Of a DNA stretch of 64,000 nucleotides, positions 46,742 through 60,000 are shown one piece after another. Origin of the DNA: Cololabis saira (Eukaryota > Chordata > Actinopteri > Beloniformes > Belonidae); NCBI RefSeq assembly GCF_033807715.1, contig NC_084599.1:15370625-15434624 (forward strand), given 5' to 3'. The notes beneath the pieces were generated by a model. That model was not told where the DNA came from and did no database searches. It was given only the letters and a program-made list of their open reading frames with translations. A program made the position numbers and the translations under genes. Positions within the stretch are counted from its first letter, which is position 1. Each line of letters opens with the position of its first letter.

Positions 46742-49700
46742 ATGTTGGCGAGGACTTTTTTCCTGCTCTCTTTTCTGGCTGTTTCGGCTGCACAGCTCTG
46801 CAAACCGAGTAAGTTATCTCTCGTCAAGAAACTTTGGATCAAATCATTTTTATTCCAAATTATCTTTATGCGTATGTGCTATGAGCAAACTCAGTATTGT
46901 TACAGAAAGACCACTATAGTTCAATTGTATTTGCTTGTTGCTTTTTCCAGTCAGAGTGGAATGTTGCTGCTAATCTCCTGACTGGAACACACGATTACAT
47001 GCCTTAAAACAACTGGTTTCATTACACATCAACACCGATAAAGCACACAGCGGTCTAAAGCTTCACTAGAATGATGAGAAACGCTGGTCAATCTTTAAAA
47101 GATTAAATAATGTTGACGATGACAGTGCTTGGATTAGATTGCAGATGCAGAGCAGAAAAGGCACACATTATTTTTTACATCACATCTGAGAAATGACAGA
47201 AAATCTCACATATTTTATCTTTTAGATTCTCAACATGGCCACAAAGTCCGACTCAGCATCAAAACTGCACTGGGAGAGCAAGCTGTATGTATACAACTTA
47301 ATATTCCTTTACATCCTGTAAAAAGTCTAACTCTGCACCTGTGAATAGTTTGAAACGCTTCCAGGGATAGTGCCTTTCTAGACAATACACTCTCCTTGAT
47401 GTTTTTTGTATTTTGTTGTCTACCGCTGCTGCTTTAAAGATACAAAACACAAGGAATGAAAGAAACAGCAGAAAACTTCAGAAAGTTTCACTTCTCTGAA
47501 AGACGTCAACAGGTCTGATGTGATTCAGCTCCATCCATTATTCCTTCAGTTACGACACATTATCCCAGGAACCTCAGGGAGACGCTGCCACCTCTGCACT
47601 TTACTGTGGGGATGCTGTCTTCACAGTGATGACATGTTTTTTTTTATGTACAGTAGCTATGTTTTATTTTTCTGATGACTTTGTAGAGTCTGTAGATTGA
47701 TACGGCCTCATGGACAAATAGATACCTTTGTCCTCATTGTTAGTTTAATTTCACGTTCTATATATTCTTTCCATCTTCTGTTCATATGAGCTATTTTTCT
47801 TCAATCACATACCTGTTTCACCAAAAAACGTCCAGCCTGTTCCAGTTTTGAGATCTGTTCGTCATTGGACTGCTTGCTGGTGGAGATTCTGCTCCCTTTT
47901 ATTTAATTTTAATTAAGATGTGGCACACCAACGTCACGGTTCACGTAAATGTGATGGGATTTTGGTTTTCCTAAGTCCTTCTGAATTTCTTCAACTGTCA
48001 TGTGGTCTAACAGGATCACGGAAAGGCATACATCAGGAACACATATTTATTTATGCCATCCTCCTCAGGATTTTATTTTTAGGATCTTGAATGGGTCTGT
48101 TCTTACCTTTTTTCCTTTTCACTTTCTCTTGTTTGATCCAGTATATAAAGTCCAAAACTGTTTCAATGCATAAAAATTATAAATGTCCAGGAAGAAGGAA
48201 AGGTTTGTTTTTTAAATTAAAAAAAAACATGGTACGATGCAACCTTGTTTAAATGTAAAGCAAAATAAGGGATAAAAATGAAAAATAAATAAAAAAATGC
48301 AATTTATAGCATATCATTTAAACCCAAATTTCAATATCATTTCTCCCAAATATGATGTTCTATGGTAACTATTGAAACTGCATTTATTTATATATTTCAT
48401 TCACGTATCCTTATTTTTCTATTTTTAAATATACGCTCATAATTAATTCAATACCAGGAGGACCTTTCAGAAAAGTTGAAAGAGGGGAAAGACTGGGCTG
48501 TAAAGGTTATGTGTTTTATCATGAACACACCGATGCTGCAGGTTCCAGAGTTGATGTTGTTTGAGGAGAAATGTTAAACACTATCATTCATGAAGGTAAT
48601 TCCAATAGTGCGCATAGGTGTAATTGTATATTCTCAAGGGGACCATTATTGCTGAGAGACACAAGGAGGCTTCAGATGAGCACATCCTACCTGAAAAACA
48701 GCTTATTTTTGCAGTTGACCTTTTTTTTTCTCAGTAGTACGGTACATCATTAAACAACAATTATGCACATATTATAAGATATTACAAAAGTCCCTTCCCG
48801 GAGAAAAATGGGAAATCATTACATTTTCATATCTATGGACTTTTTCACGAGTTTTATTAAAATAGCAGGTTGAAAAGATCATTTTAATTTGATAATTGTT
48901 GCTCTTACCAATATCAAAATGAAGATATATCACTTTCATTTTATTTGATATGCTGTTTTTGTACTATTTGTAAATTAAAATACATAAGGTTGAAACATAT
49001 ATACCGGTAAGTACTTTTTTATACTTATCTTTGTTTTTCAATTGAGGTAATAAAAAACACACTGAATTATTGATTACGGTATGTGACTTCCTCCTATGAG
49101 GACAAGGTTCGTTGTGTAATACAAAAAACTTCAAGATCTTAAATAAATAAATAATACAAATTAAACCAAAAATAGCCCATGATGTGATATTGTTGATTTT
49201 GCAGTATGAGTGGAATGAAAATGAAAAGTTCCTGTTCCAGTCAACGTTGGCTTTCGCCATGAGGAATCACATGGAAGGCCACGATTTCAAGTAAGAAAAC
49301 TGTTATATGATGCTTGTAATGTTGCTTTGATTGTTTGCTTACCCATAATGAGGTCTGTGAGTCATGGTTTACATGGGTGACATCTCTTTTATTGTTTTGT
49401 GGGACTTGTCCAGCGTGTCAAACATCGTTATATGCAACGAGACGCTCCGAGTTTCCTTCTGGTTTGTGGTGACTTCACCGGTGAACACGGATGTACTCAT
49501 CACCAAGGGAGACGTGGAAGAGGCTGTGAGGTAATGACATTATTACAGGATTCAGAGATAATGTACTTCTTTTTTTAATACAAATGATTTATATCATCCT
49601 CACTGAAGAGACCAGAGTACAAATATACTGAATTGCAAATATTTCATGACTGAAATTATATCATGACCTTAAAATGCTCCATTTTGTGTTTTTTTCATTC

Positions 49701-52356
49701 TGACTAAATCCTTGAAAGTATATACAGTATTTCTAAGATGACAAAAAAGACATGGATAAAAGAATATAAACCTTTATGCAACAACATACATATAGTATTA
49801 TACAACGCTGATACTGGTCATAATAATTGTCATAACTTAGTCAGAATTTTGGGTAAAGGTCGCACAGTTACCATTCATAAGAATTATCTCTTTTATAAAG
49901 AACTAATGTTTTCCAGAAATTAAACTTTCCAAGTTGGATTTAAACATTCCATCTAAACTTCCAACTATGAAATTGGAAATTCAAAATTCTGGGTACAAAT
50001 GGAGCAATATTTAGCCCAGCTGTCAGAAGCACCTGCTTGATATGTCATCCTGGCAGAGGGGCCCTTCACAGGAGCTTCACCGATGTTTGCTCCTTTAATC
50101 CGGGAACATCTCTGAGTGGTGGAGCAGCCATAGGTATGTCTCTGCAGCGTGCCTGGGAGCTGCCGCCAAGAACCCTGTTTTCCCAACAAATTTATCCTTC
50201 TGGCCAAAGCCAGATGCTTTGCTGCTCTGCCTCCTCTGCAAGATCCCTGATAGCCATCTTCAGTTTGGTTCATTTGATGCCCAGAGTTAAATAAGACCTG
50301 GGCCTGTGTAACCTCTGCACCCAGCCTCTAGCGGGAAAGGGATTTCCCTCCATCCGGTACATAACCACCTAGCTGCGACCTCGAGTTGAGTGCATTCTAG
50401 TTGCAAAGTCTGAAAATGAACCTTTTCAACTTCGGACAAGCCAGTGCCAGCCATTGTTAAAAATGGTAATTCATGGCTAAACAATGTAAGCTACATTTAG
50501 CACCCACTGTGTAGCACTGATGTTAAGTTCAGACAAAGTAAAGACAAGTCAAACTTCATGCAAAGTGTGGACAATGGGTTTTATATAAGATGCAACATCT
50601 TTTTGGCGAGAAGGACCAGTCTGGTGGAAGACAGCAGTCAGAAGGACTTTGATAAACACGACTGGAGTCAGTCACAGGTTTGGCGTGCTAACAAATGACC
50701 GTTTTATCTGAAAAATCAGATGTGGGATCAGGTCTCTCAAGTCTCACGCATTTCAACAAGTTCACACGCCACACGTGGCATTTCTCACACTCAGAAATTA
50801 TCAACTTCATTCACAGAAACTCAAACAGCCCATCTTACAAACAAGTCAAAGGTAGACTATGCTACTATGCGCTTAGCGCTCATACAGCTACAGATCTGTC
50901 TCGAGTTACCGACCTATCAGCCAATCAGATAATAGATTTTTTTTGTTTCTGTGTAAGGTCTGAGTTTCAGCTTCAAGTGTTCCATTAAAATTTTTTAGTT
51001 AGAATTCCAACTTCAGGAGACGTTCCAAAATGTTCAACTTGATAACTCAGAAATTACGACTTCCAAGTTCAACTAGGCAGCACGCTTGGTGGTTAGCACT
51101 GTTGCCTCGCAGCAAGAAGGTCCCCGGTTCGACTCCCAGGCCCAGCAGGGTCTTTCTGTGTGGAGTTTGCATGTTCTCCCCGTGCTTGTGGTTCCCTCCG
51201 GGTACTCCGGCTTCCTCCCACAGTCCAAAAACATGCATGCTAGGTTAATTGATGATTCTTAATTGCCCGTAGGTGTGAGTGTGAGTATGTCTGGTTGTTT
51301 GTATGTGGCCCTGCGATGGACTGGCGACCTGTCCAGGGTGTAACCCCTGCCTCTCACCTGAAAATTCGCTGGATAGGCTCCAGCAGACCCCCATGACCCT
51401 GCAAAGGGTAAAGCGGGTATAGATAATGGATGGATGAAAGTTCAACTAGAACACGCTATAACACCTCAGTTTCACGACACGGCTACTACACACCACAGCG
51501 AAAAGTTTGGTTCATAAGAGTTCTGTCTTGTTTTGATGTTTTTGTATTAATGCACACATATGCACATGGCGAGCAGCTGCAACAACTAGTCCAACACTTG
51601 GAAACGTCCATGATGTGCAAGAGTCAATAATTATTCTGACTTTGCAACTAAAGCAGGGGTCACAGATAAAAGATTATCTGGTTGCTTTTTGTCCCAATTT
51701 TCCACTTCCCGATTTCTCTGAGGAGGTGTGGTGAATTAGTTTCTGTGGACACAAGGTGACTGGTGCCTATGAGTAAACACTTAATAAGAATAAGTTAATT
51801 CAGTACAAACCAATACAGTTATCATTGCTGCAAATACAAAAGATCCAAGATGGCAATTGCAGTCAAATGAAGAAGAAAATGCTATTTGTGGAAAAAAATA
51901 CAAAAATGAATATTTTCTCTTTTTTTTTGTCTCCGATAGGAAGTCAAGGAATCGCATCAACAGTGCTTTCCTGCTATCTGATGAAACTCTGGAGTTTGTC
52001 GGCATCTATCCCACCCTGGCAGCCCCCGTGGCCCCCGCGACCCCTCCATGGCTCATTGTGTTCGGGGTGGTGATGAGCTTGGTCTGCGTTAGCCTCATCG
52101 CTCTGCTTGTGTCCTCTTTGGTTCAACGGAAATGGTAAATTGATGGCTACAGATTAATTACAGTTATCTTGTGAAAAAATGAATGAGCCTGACTGGATCT
52201 GGTTTTTTTCCCAGCAAGAAGATGGACCCAACAGAAGACGATGATGATGACGATGACGATGAAGAGGCACCGGTGAAGACGGTTGAAAGTGGCTCTGCAA
52301 ACCATGGTGTTTACAACATGTCATTCTCAGATGATGACCGATTCACGCAGATGTAA
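46742..52356 (+). CDS. cltrn: Collectrin (Cltrn/Tmem27), complete, 6 exons
   Basis: Collectrin is a single-pass membrane protein homologous to the membrane-proximal part of ACE2. In mammals it chaperones SLC6-family amino-acid transporters in kidney and is found in pancreatic beta cells. Exons: 46742-46808, 47226-47284, 49205-49290, 49414-49530, 51940-52134, 52215-52356. Phases agree and give 221 residues (human 222). A signal peptide covers about 1-18, followed by LCKP. Conserved blocks are [45 protein letters not shown] and [18 protein letters not shown]-glycosylation sequons lie at N71 (NVS) and N78 (NET). The transmembrane helix is about 147-171. The cytoplasmic tail has eight consecutive aspartates and ends DDRFTQM. 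There is no peptidase domain and the signal peptide leads straight into the collectrin domain, so this is not ACE2. Confidence 0.95.
51075..51440 (+). repeat. tRNA-headed SINE-like teleost repeat in cltrn intron 4
   Basis: GGTTCGACTCC at 51126-51136 is a consensus polymerase III B box, preceded by GTGGTTAGCACTGTTGCC. The body carries phrases I recognise from a very common teleost repeat: GGTACTCCGGCTTCCTCCCA, GGTTAATTGATGATTCT, GCGACCTGTCCAGGGTGTAA and GGATAGGCTCCAGCA. It ends at ATAATGGATGGATG. It is non-coding. Confidence 0.7.
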
Positions 52357-52698
52357 AACCGGTTTTAGAAAAGCTCTTCCATCTAAACACTAAGATGTAA
52401 AACATGTCCAAGGGTTCTGTGTGGAGTGTTGTTGCGCTGTAATATTTGTGGGTATAGCCTACTGTAATGTTAAATCAGTATTTAAGTAGTAGATTTGAAT
52501 AATTTTCATGATTTTATTTTCTATCTGCTGTGCATTTGTATAACGTCAATCACGCTGCCTGACAAAGAAGCTCAAGGTTGCAATTTTTATTAGCCATATT
52601 TTCCTCTCTCAATTTAATGTTGACTGATTCTGTGTTGAAGTAACGGTCCGTGGGAAATGATGTGTGTAAATGCATCAGCTAAAGTATTACGTCTTTGA

Positions 52699-52704
52699 AA
52701 TAAA
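52699..52704 (+). terminator. cltrn poly(A) signal AATAAA
   Basis: Canonical AATAAA 343 bp past the cltrn stop codon. The sequence between is AT-rich and lacks an earlier AATAAA, so a 3' UTR of roughly 360 bp is expected. Confidence 0.7.
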
Positions 52705-52729
52705 TACAGTGAATGAGGGATTGAATGAG

Positions 52730-55700
52730 TCCTGATTGTGAATGGAGTCTAATTACGAACTATTTCTGTGAGTTGGAACAAAGTTACGAAATGATGTTTG
52801 GAAAGCAGTTATGGCTGTGGTCAGTTTAAAATTGGGTGTAAACTCACACTACACCGCCCCCTGCAGGCCCTCAGACGAAATGCAACGGATCCTTTAGCTT
52901 TGCCTTGTCTGGCTTATTATTAAATTGTTATATTTGGTGTCAGATGCAAAAAGAAAGACATCTTCTCTTGGAAAAAAACACTAATTACAACACGGGTTTA
53001 TAAAAACACACTGATTTCACTCCTTACTATGAAACTTATTGACCTTCAGATAGAGTTCAAAAGACTGTGAATGTTAATAATCCAGAGTACAGTGATAAAC
53101 TACAGTTGTTGTTAAAAGAAAAGTGACAGACACTTTTAACGCTGGTGCACATACATCTCTAATAGGTTACTAACTGCCTGACCAAATCACCCTGCACAGT
53201 CAGCGTTGCACCAAGATCCTTTGCACTTCTGAGTTTCAATTTTTCTATAAACTCAGCAGCAGGTAACCTCATTCAGACGATACAGAAATATCCCAGAAGC
53301 ACCAGAATCCTCAGGAAACAGCTGGCTGTGCTGTGCTAAATGAAAGAATACATCTGCACAGTAGCATCAAAAGGTGCAGGGATGAGAGGAACCTGTCAAA
53401 GTTTAGGTACCGAGTCTACAGCTTTGATAAGCATCTGTCATTTCACCTCCTCAGAAGCGACTGGAAGCAAATCACTGACTAGTGGGTAGAAATTCAGATC
53501 AAAGCAGCTTCAAACGCACAAGGATAGACGTATTACCAAGGTGATGAAATCAGCTGGGAGGTTCATCCTGACGGAGGGAGACTGTAGTTACTAAGATCAC
53601 TGGGTAAATTCTGCATATTTTCAACCACACATTTAATTTGGGATTCATTCTTACAAAGCAACATGCTTTTAAACGGAAGTGTTAGGTTGAAACAAACTAG
53701 AATCATCCCCTCGCGTCCTGATGGCATAACAACTCTCACTTGGCACACGAGAAAACACTTGGACTGAATTCAATAACTGCAGAATTCATGAAAAAAAGAA
53801 CAGAAAACTGTGCTTACCTGTCTGCCAAACATCCCAGCTGCTCGCTTTACTGTCTTTTTTTTTTGTAGGAAGAGACAATTTTATGATTCATTTAACTTTC
53901 CCGTGGTTGTCAACACTGTTGGATGGAGTACAAACTGAAAAATCGAGCCACTGCTTTGCTTTCGAAAAATTCACAGAAGTCACTTTTATGGCCTGGCGTG
54001 GCAACAAAATCCAAACAGATTGTTTGTATGCTTTTTATTTTTTTTGCATGAACAATGAAGAAAAAAAGCTGCAAGGCCTTGTAACTGACCTGCTTATACT
54101 TCCCACAATGTTTCTGACGAAACTAATCAAACTGTCCTTTTCTTCTTCTGCGTTAGCTCTGGCCTTGGTCCAGACTCTCTCTACATGGAGGAGCTCAGAT
54201 GTACTCCATGTGTTTATCCTTAGGTGGCACCATTGCACCATGAACTGCCATTACCTGAAGAAACATGATTTCCACCAGTCAAGTAGCACATTTCAAAGCT
54301 TTCTTTTAAGTGAGCATAAACATAGGTGAACGTTTAAAACATTTGCATTTCAAACAGATTTTAAATCACTGTTATTTGACTTTTTTCACACTATTTTTGA
54401 GGCGACGTTCTAACTTGTGTCTGTGCGTAGTCCATCCTTGGGTTAAATGTGTGCAGTGATGGAATTTGTCATATTTGGCTTTTGAGCTCGCAGAACTAAC
54501 AGCTTTTATGCCAGAATAAACCCACAGTGTCCCGATGATGTGAGGCGTGGCGATGACAAGTCACAGCCCGCTCCTCTTCTTTTAGCCCACGTTTCCTTTT
54601 TTTGCCCGAGGAGTCCCGTCTCTCTTGTCAGCACCCTCCTATTGTGAGGATGCCAGGGATTTTCACTCAAATTTAGTTTGAAAGTATTCCAATAGTATAA
54701 GGACGGCAGGTGATTAAGACCTAAACTCCCGCTGTGGTGGCAGGCAGGGAGTGAGAATAATTACATGAAGCCAAATACATTTTATCATACTATTGAAAAC
54801 ACTGACATTATCTTAATAATGAATTCTAGGACCTCTCTGAATAATTAATGCAATTTGAAATTGCTCTGAAAAAGGAACCATTGTCAAATGGCTGAATAAC
54901 ATTAAGTGTTCTCAAAGTAAATGGTTATTTTCTGCTCGCCTTAGCTCCCTGCTTTACTTTGTCTCTTCCGAAGCTGGAAGGTGGAATAAAGCAGTGGACA
55001 TACCCGACGAGCAAATGCTAACAGAACAGATAATCCAGTGTGGGTGAATTTAATGGAAACATTGTATAGTGCAAGTCTACATCACCAACAATGACAAAAA
55101 TAAACTATAAAAATCCGCCCATCCTTAACTTTCTAGGCTAACTTCTTCATGTTGAAGTCTATCCCAGCTGCATGGACAGATTTGACTAAAGTCAGAACGT
55201 TCATTTCCTGTGTGTTGTTTCCAGTAAATGTCCAGCACCCAGAATACTCAACCCAACTGAGATTGTGGTTGATGTTTATCTACACGTGGATGCTATTTTA
55301 CAGCACTTTTACAGTACACAGGTCTTTGATAGCGACAGTCTCATCATTTTTTAACAGCGAACAGGTTTGTTTTTACTGCGACAATAACTACTTTGGATGC
55401 TCCTTTTATGGAGCGGCAGGACAGAAATGTACATGTTTGGACTCAAATGGAGAGGCTCTGTGAGCGTGTGGCAGTGTGGGCCATTCTGGTAGTGTATGCT
55501 TGTAGGGTTTTCAGGTTCTCTGATCCAGACGATCAGATTCCAGAGAGTTTCCTCAGAGTGCACTGATATTGATCTATAAATTTAAAAAAAATTTTGATTT
55601 AAAAAATTGTGATTTAAAAAATCACAATTCTAGCCAATATGAGGTGAATGTTTTCTTAGAATACAGCTTTCAGGGTCAATGATCAATATTTTAAACAGTA

Positions 55701-55990
55701 AATTTTTCATAGCTTTGGCTTTGAAAGCCTCAGGTGCATTATTAATAGCAGTTACAAGAGCAGTGTGAAAAGTGGTGGGCCCGTAAACATTTTCTAAACA
55801 CAGCAGAATTAAAAAACTATACACTGGGCCCCGATCTCCAGATCTTCTCAAAACCTGCAGCCGTCTGGACTCTTTCAGAACGAGGAAAAATGATATCTGT
55901 CAGAGGTGCTATCTATGACCAACCCCAGCTGTGTTTAACATCCATCACAGTCAAAGACAGTCCTCCTCCCTCAAACATGTCCATTTCTGT
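52730..55990. other. Intergenic spacer between convergent cltrn and cadherin
   Basis: No exon, RNA gene or clear transposon was recognised. The right-hand part should contain the 3' UTR of the minus-strand cadherin; an inverted AT motif (GATTTAAAAAAT with ATTTAAAAAATCAC) lies at about 55596-55625. No convincing minus-strand poly(A) signal was found near the stop. Confidence 0.4.
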
Positions 55991-55993
55991 AGT

Positions 55994-56848
55994 CTAGAAG
56001 TCCCACCTCTGCTGTTCTTTTCCCTGCTCCTCACTTTGTTTGGGACTCTCATTGAGAGTGGCATCTGCAGTCTCGCCTCCCTTACTTGCGTGTGATTCCT
56101 TCTCCCTCTGCCTGTCTCGGATAATCTCCATCAGCCTCTGAAACTTCTGGTTCAGCTCCTCCATCCCTCCCGCCATCCTCCCATTGTCCCTCTCGCCATC
56201 GCTCTCCAGCGAGCTCAGCGACTCGGCCCTTGAATCACGGCCCTCAAACTCATAAGTCTGCAAGGAGTCATAGGGCGGCTGCGACAGGTCGAAGGTGACC
56301 TGATCCAGACGGATGTTAAGGAGCTCTTCCATCTGGAGGGGCTGCGGGTTTGTGGATTCTGTTCTCCCGGGCTCGGCCCTGGATGTCCTGGGTGTCCAGC
56401 CACTGCCGTTGCCAAACATACCTCCAGGTAAGGGCAAAGACTGCGGAGTCATGTCTTTGCCCTGGAGTCTGCTCATATTCAATAAGTGCACCCCCGCTGA
56501 GTACAATCCGCTGCCACCGGTCCCGTTCACACACGCCCCCATGCTGTTCGGGTTCAGCGAGCCCACAATGCTGTATGTGTCACCTTTCATGTAGGCAGGA
56601 GGGTTTGCACAATTCATCTGACTGCTAGTTGAAAAACTTTTCTCTGAAATGGAGGGAATGGAGCAATCAGTATCAATGTCATCCACCGTGCAGCTGGTTG
56701 GTCTGGTGCTGGTCTGAGTCTCTGATGACCCGGGCTGGCCCTCCTGCGGGTTTGATGAGAAGCTGGTGTGACTTTGGCATGAGGACTCACAAGTCAGATC
56801 TGCAGCAACATCGGCTGCTGTCGACTCCGTTTCTGTCGGATTTAACTG
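55994..56848 (-). CDS. Cadherin terminal exon with beta-catenin-type motif
   Basis: A single 284-codon exon ends QQRWDF then TAG. The first 160 residues or so are low-complexity Ser/Thr/Pro/Gly-rich sequence. Then come [17 protein letters not shown] and [13 protein letters not shown]...[10 protein letters not shown], which match the beta-catenin-binding region of classical cadherins. The usual final block (DYDYL...WG.RFKKLADMYG) is replaced by [19 protein letters not shown]. The charged tail then extends about 40 residues beyond the normal end. Two acceptor AGs lie 3 bp apart (start 56848 or 56845). Confidence 0.85.
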   Translation of the reverse strand, partial: QLNPTETESTAADVAADLTCESSCQSHTSFSSNPQEGQPGSSETQTSTRPTSCTVDDIDTDCSIPSISEKSFSTSSQMNCANPPAYMKGDTYSIVGSLNPNSMGACVNGTGGSGLYSAGVHLLNMSRLQGKDMTPQSLPLPGGMFGNGSGWTPRTSRAEPGRTESTNPQPLQMEELLNIRLDQVTFDLSQPPYDSLQTYEFEGRDSRAESLSSLESDGERDNGRMAGGMEELNQKFQRLMEIIRDRQREKESHASKGGETADATLNESPKQSEEQGKEQQRWDF

Positions 56849-56991
56849 CTCCGAAAACAGACAAACAAGGCACAAACAACAAGAGAACACATATAGAGAT
56901 AATTTTAGTGCAATAAACATGGAACATATATCTATCTATCTATCTATCTATCTATCTGTCTGTCTGTCTGTCTATATCTACATCTATTTAT

Positions 56992-57031
<40 letters not shown>

Positions 57032-60000
57032 TGTATGTAAATAACCCTAATATTCCATAAACTGAGTTAAAATGGTCTTATTTGCCGAACTATTTTTGCT
57101 ATTGGGGTAAGAAACATTTTCTAGACTAGAATCCAGGAAACTAGCACAATAGTCTAAAATAATCTTCTAATTTTCTTGAAACAAAGCTTGTTTTACTTTC
57201 TCGGAAATGCACTTTTGCAGTGTACAAATTAATACAAAGAATTTGGTCAGAGTGTCTGTACCTCGCGTATACCGTATCATTTGTACACGCATTTATAGGA
57301 CATCCAGCCTGCTTTGGAAAAGCAGAAATGAAAAACAAGCAGCAACTGAATTTAACAAAAAAATAAAGCAGCCAATTTAAAAAACTCAGCCCTTCAGTCA
57401 TTTTTTTTGTATCAAAGATTAGAAAATAGACACTGACTAGAATTAATAGTATATCATTCACAAGCTTCATTGGAAGCAATTAGGTGGTTGCAAAACTAAT
57501 TTAATTGGATTTTATTTTGTAGGTGCTTGAAATAAGTCCAACCATCTGGCTTGGGTGCGTTTGTGGGATGTTTGTTATTAACCACTGCTAGGAGCTATAA
57601 ATCAGTTTATAAATTCACACAAATCCCCCAAATAAAACATTTCCTTTGTATCTCAGATAAAGCTTCAGTTTAACCATCAGTGAAACAACTGCTGTTGTTT
57701 TATTGCCAAATTTTAATAACTTGTGCTGCTTTTATATGCATAATTAGAGGAATTTCTACGTCTGCTCTTGGCTAGCGGATTAGTGTCTTTTGAGCTTTCT
57801 TTGTGAATTTTGTTGCACGCATTATGCATCAGATGTTAAACTTGGAATAGCTGAAATGTTTTGAATTTTATATTTTTATATATATATATTTTATATATAT
57901 ATATATATATATTTTTTTTTTACCCTGTCTGACTGCATCATTAAAAAAGCACTATCTGATGTTACAAATTTAAGAAAAAAACAAATGTTAACAGACACTA
58001 AATTGTATTTTGACCTAATAATGAACTGTTCATTTCAAATATAGCTCTTTGATCAAGGTCAATGTATTTTCCACTGAAATTGATTACGAAAGGAAAGTTT
58101 TAGACATGGGAATTCAAAGGGTACTTCAATATATTTGCCAACATCTTCTCTTTAAACACCAAAGACACTAAAACCTTGCATTCACATTTCATCAAACCTG
58201 TTCAGAAAGACAGACCTCTCTTAGCAACCTCCATCAACCTGCATCAAACCAAACAAGCAGGACGAACACGAAAGCCACTCTTATCTGTTTTTTCAGCGGT
58301 ATTCTCTAACCTTGGCCTGGCCCTCATTCTCTTTTGTGCCAGCCGTGTTTGCTTCACTGCTTTCATTACTGTCTGCAGTTGCGTTCTTCGCCAGCAAATG
58401 CTCCGCTCCGAAACCAGCGAGGCCCATCTCAGGAGAGCGCAGCAGAGGCTCAAAGGTGCCCTGGTTGGAGATGAGCAGGGAATTGCTGAGATGACCTCCA
58501 GCGAGCCCCTGAGTCAGCTGACTCAGCTGAAGGCCTGCCTCCAGTGGCCCAGCTGGATAATCTCTGAGAACAGGCAGTGTGTGGATGCCGTAACAGAGGC
58601 GTCCGTAAAGTGGAGCGGAGCCTGGCCGCTGCTGAGGGCCCAGGCTGGGGCGCGGATGCAGGCTCCAGCTGTACGTCCTGGCTCTGGGCGGATTCTGCTG
58701 CGTGTACCATCTGTGCCAAGAGATAAACGTCAGAAAAAGCGCACAGTAGCTCGCACACGAGACGAGCCACCATGACAAAGATAAACTTAGTTTTATATCT
58801 TTGGGACAGCTCACATGTTTCTGTTGCTGTGCATGTGCTGTATTCTGTGCATGCTCTGCAGCGCCGTAATGTCAAAGGCTGCGGTGTCTGCTTCCCCTCC
58901 CCCCTCGTCATCATAGGATATGATGTTTTCCCTGACATCATCCTCCTCAAAGGGTGAGTGGGAGTCTCGTTTCTGATGGCGCAATGACAGCGAGAGTGCA
59001 CAGACCACTGAAGGGCAAAAAGAAACAGACATATGAGCTCATACTCTTCAAATGTTGCAGAAGCAACCTGACACAAATCCTCAGCATCTTTAAAAAAAAA
59101 AAAGGAATCGCAAAATGACATTTAAGAGGCATTGAGAAAAATGAGCCAACGTACCCAGCAGAGTGGTGACACAGGCCAGCATGGCCAGTAACGTCACCAG
59201 ACTGAATATGAGCGACGGGGAGGCAGACGGTACTGGCAAGCAAACCATGTGCCTCTCCCATCTCCTGTCCCGCTGCCTGCCCCTGTCCTCGGTCTGCATG
59301 CCTCCTTGCAGACACGGACAAATGGTCACAGTGACCGTGCCGGTGTTGGTCAGGCCCGAGGCGCCATCACGCAGCACCACCGGCACGTAGAGGGTGAGCA
59401 ACGAGGAAGAGAATCCAGGGAGAGGCTCCAGGGCCGACTGGAGCACCAGACTGGCCGTCACGCCTGATAACAAAAGATACACACAAGCACACACATCGGA
59501 AACAATTACACACAGGTTTGGATGCTCTTCAGTGTCTTATTTCATCTTGAAATAAAAAAAAAACAAAAAAGCAAAGTGGGTTCAACCTCCAGTTTCCCTG
59601 ACGGTGAGGTTGAGAGCAGAGCTGGACACAGCAGGGATGCTGAAGTGGACGGGGGTGTCCTGGCCTCCCTGGTCCTTGTCGATGGCCCGTAGGACCTGAA
59701 CCACCTGGGGAACACAGACCCAGTGAGAACCTCAAAACCTTTCCTCTGCTCATGTCAACATTTTCTATAAACACAATAAAAATCCTTCATTGATACATGC
59801 AAACACACACACATACATACAGGACGTTATCGAGGGGTCCCAGAAGAAGAGCGGATTTGTCCTTACTGTAATATTAATGATATTGAAAATGAGTTCCATT
59901 TTTTATTTTACTGTCCTCTGTATCATGAGCTGCGTCAAAAATTATTTGATAGATGTAAGAATCTGGATTTGATGTGGGTAAACGATGCTGAGAGACTCAA

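Noticed and set aside
47520..48115. Possible further Tc1-like relic in cltrn intron 2
   Set aside because: Phrases such as GACGCTGCCACCTCTGCACT recall Tc1-family DNA, but no transposase block or terminal repeat could be read; too weak to list.
50000..50500. Possible retroelement fragment in cltrn intron 4
   Set aside because: Opposing open frames without recognised domains; no ends found.
51100..51145. Possible tRNA gene (consensus B box)
   Set aside because: No acceptor stem or anticodon arm could be folded; the surrounding 360 bp match a known type of dispersed SINE-like repeat.
46742..52356. Possible ACE2 gene instead of collectrin
   Set aside because: The signal peptide exon splices directly into the collectrin domain and the protein totals 221 residues; no HEXXH peptidase exons occur upstream.
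53883..54329. 148-codon plus-strand open frame in the cltrn-cadherin spacer
   Set aside because: No domain, no splice or promoter context; Phe/Leu/Ser-rich composition as expected by chance.
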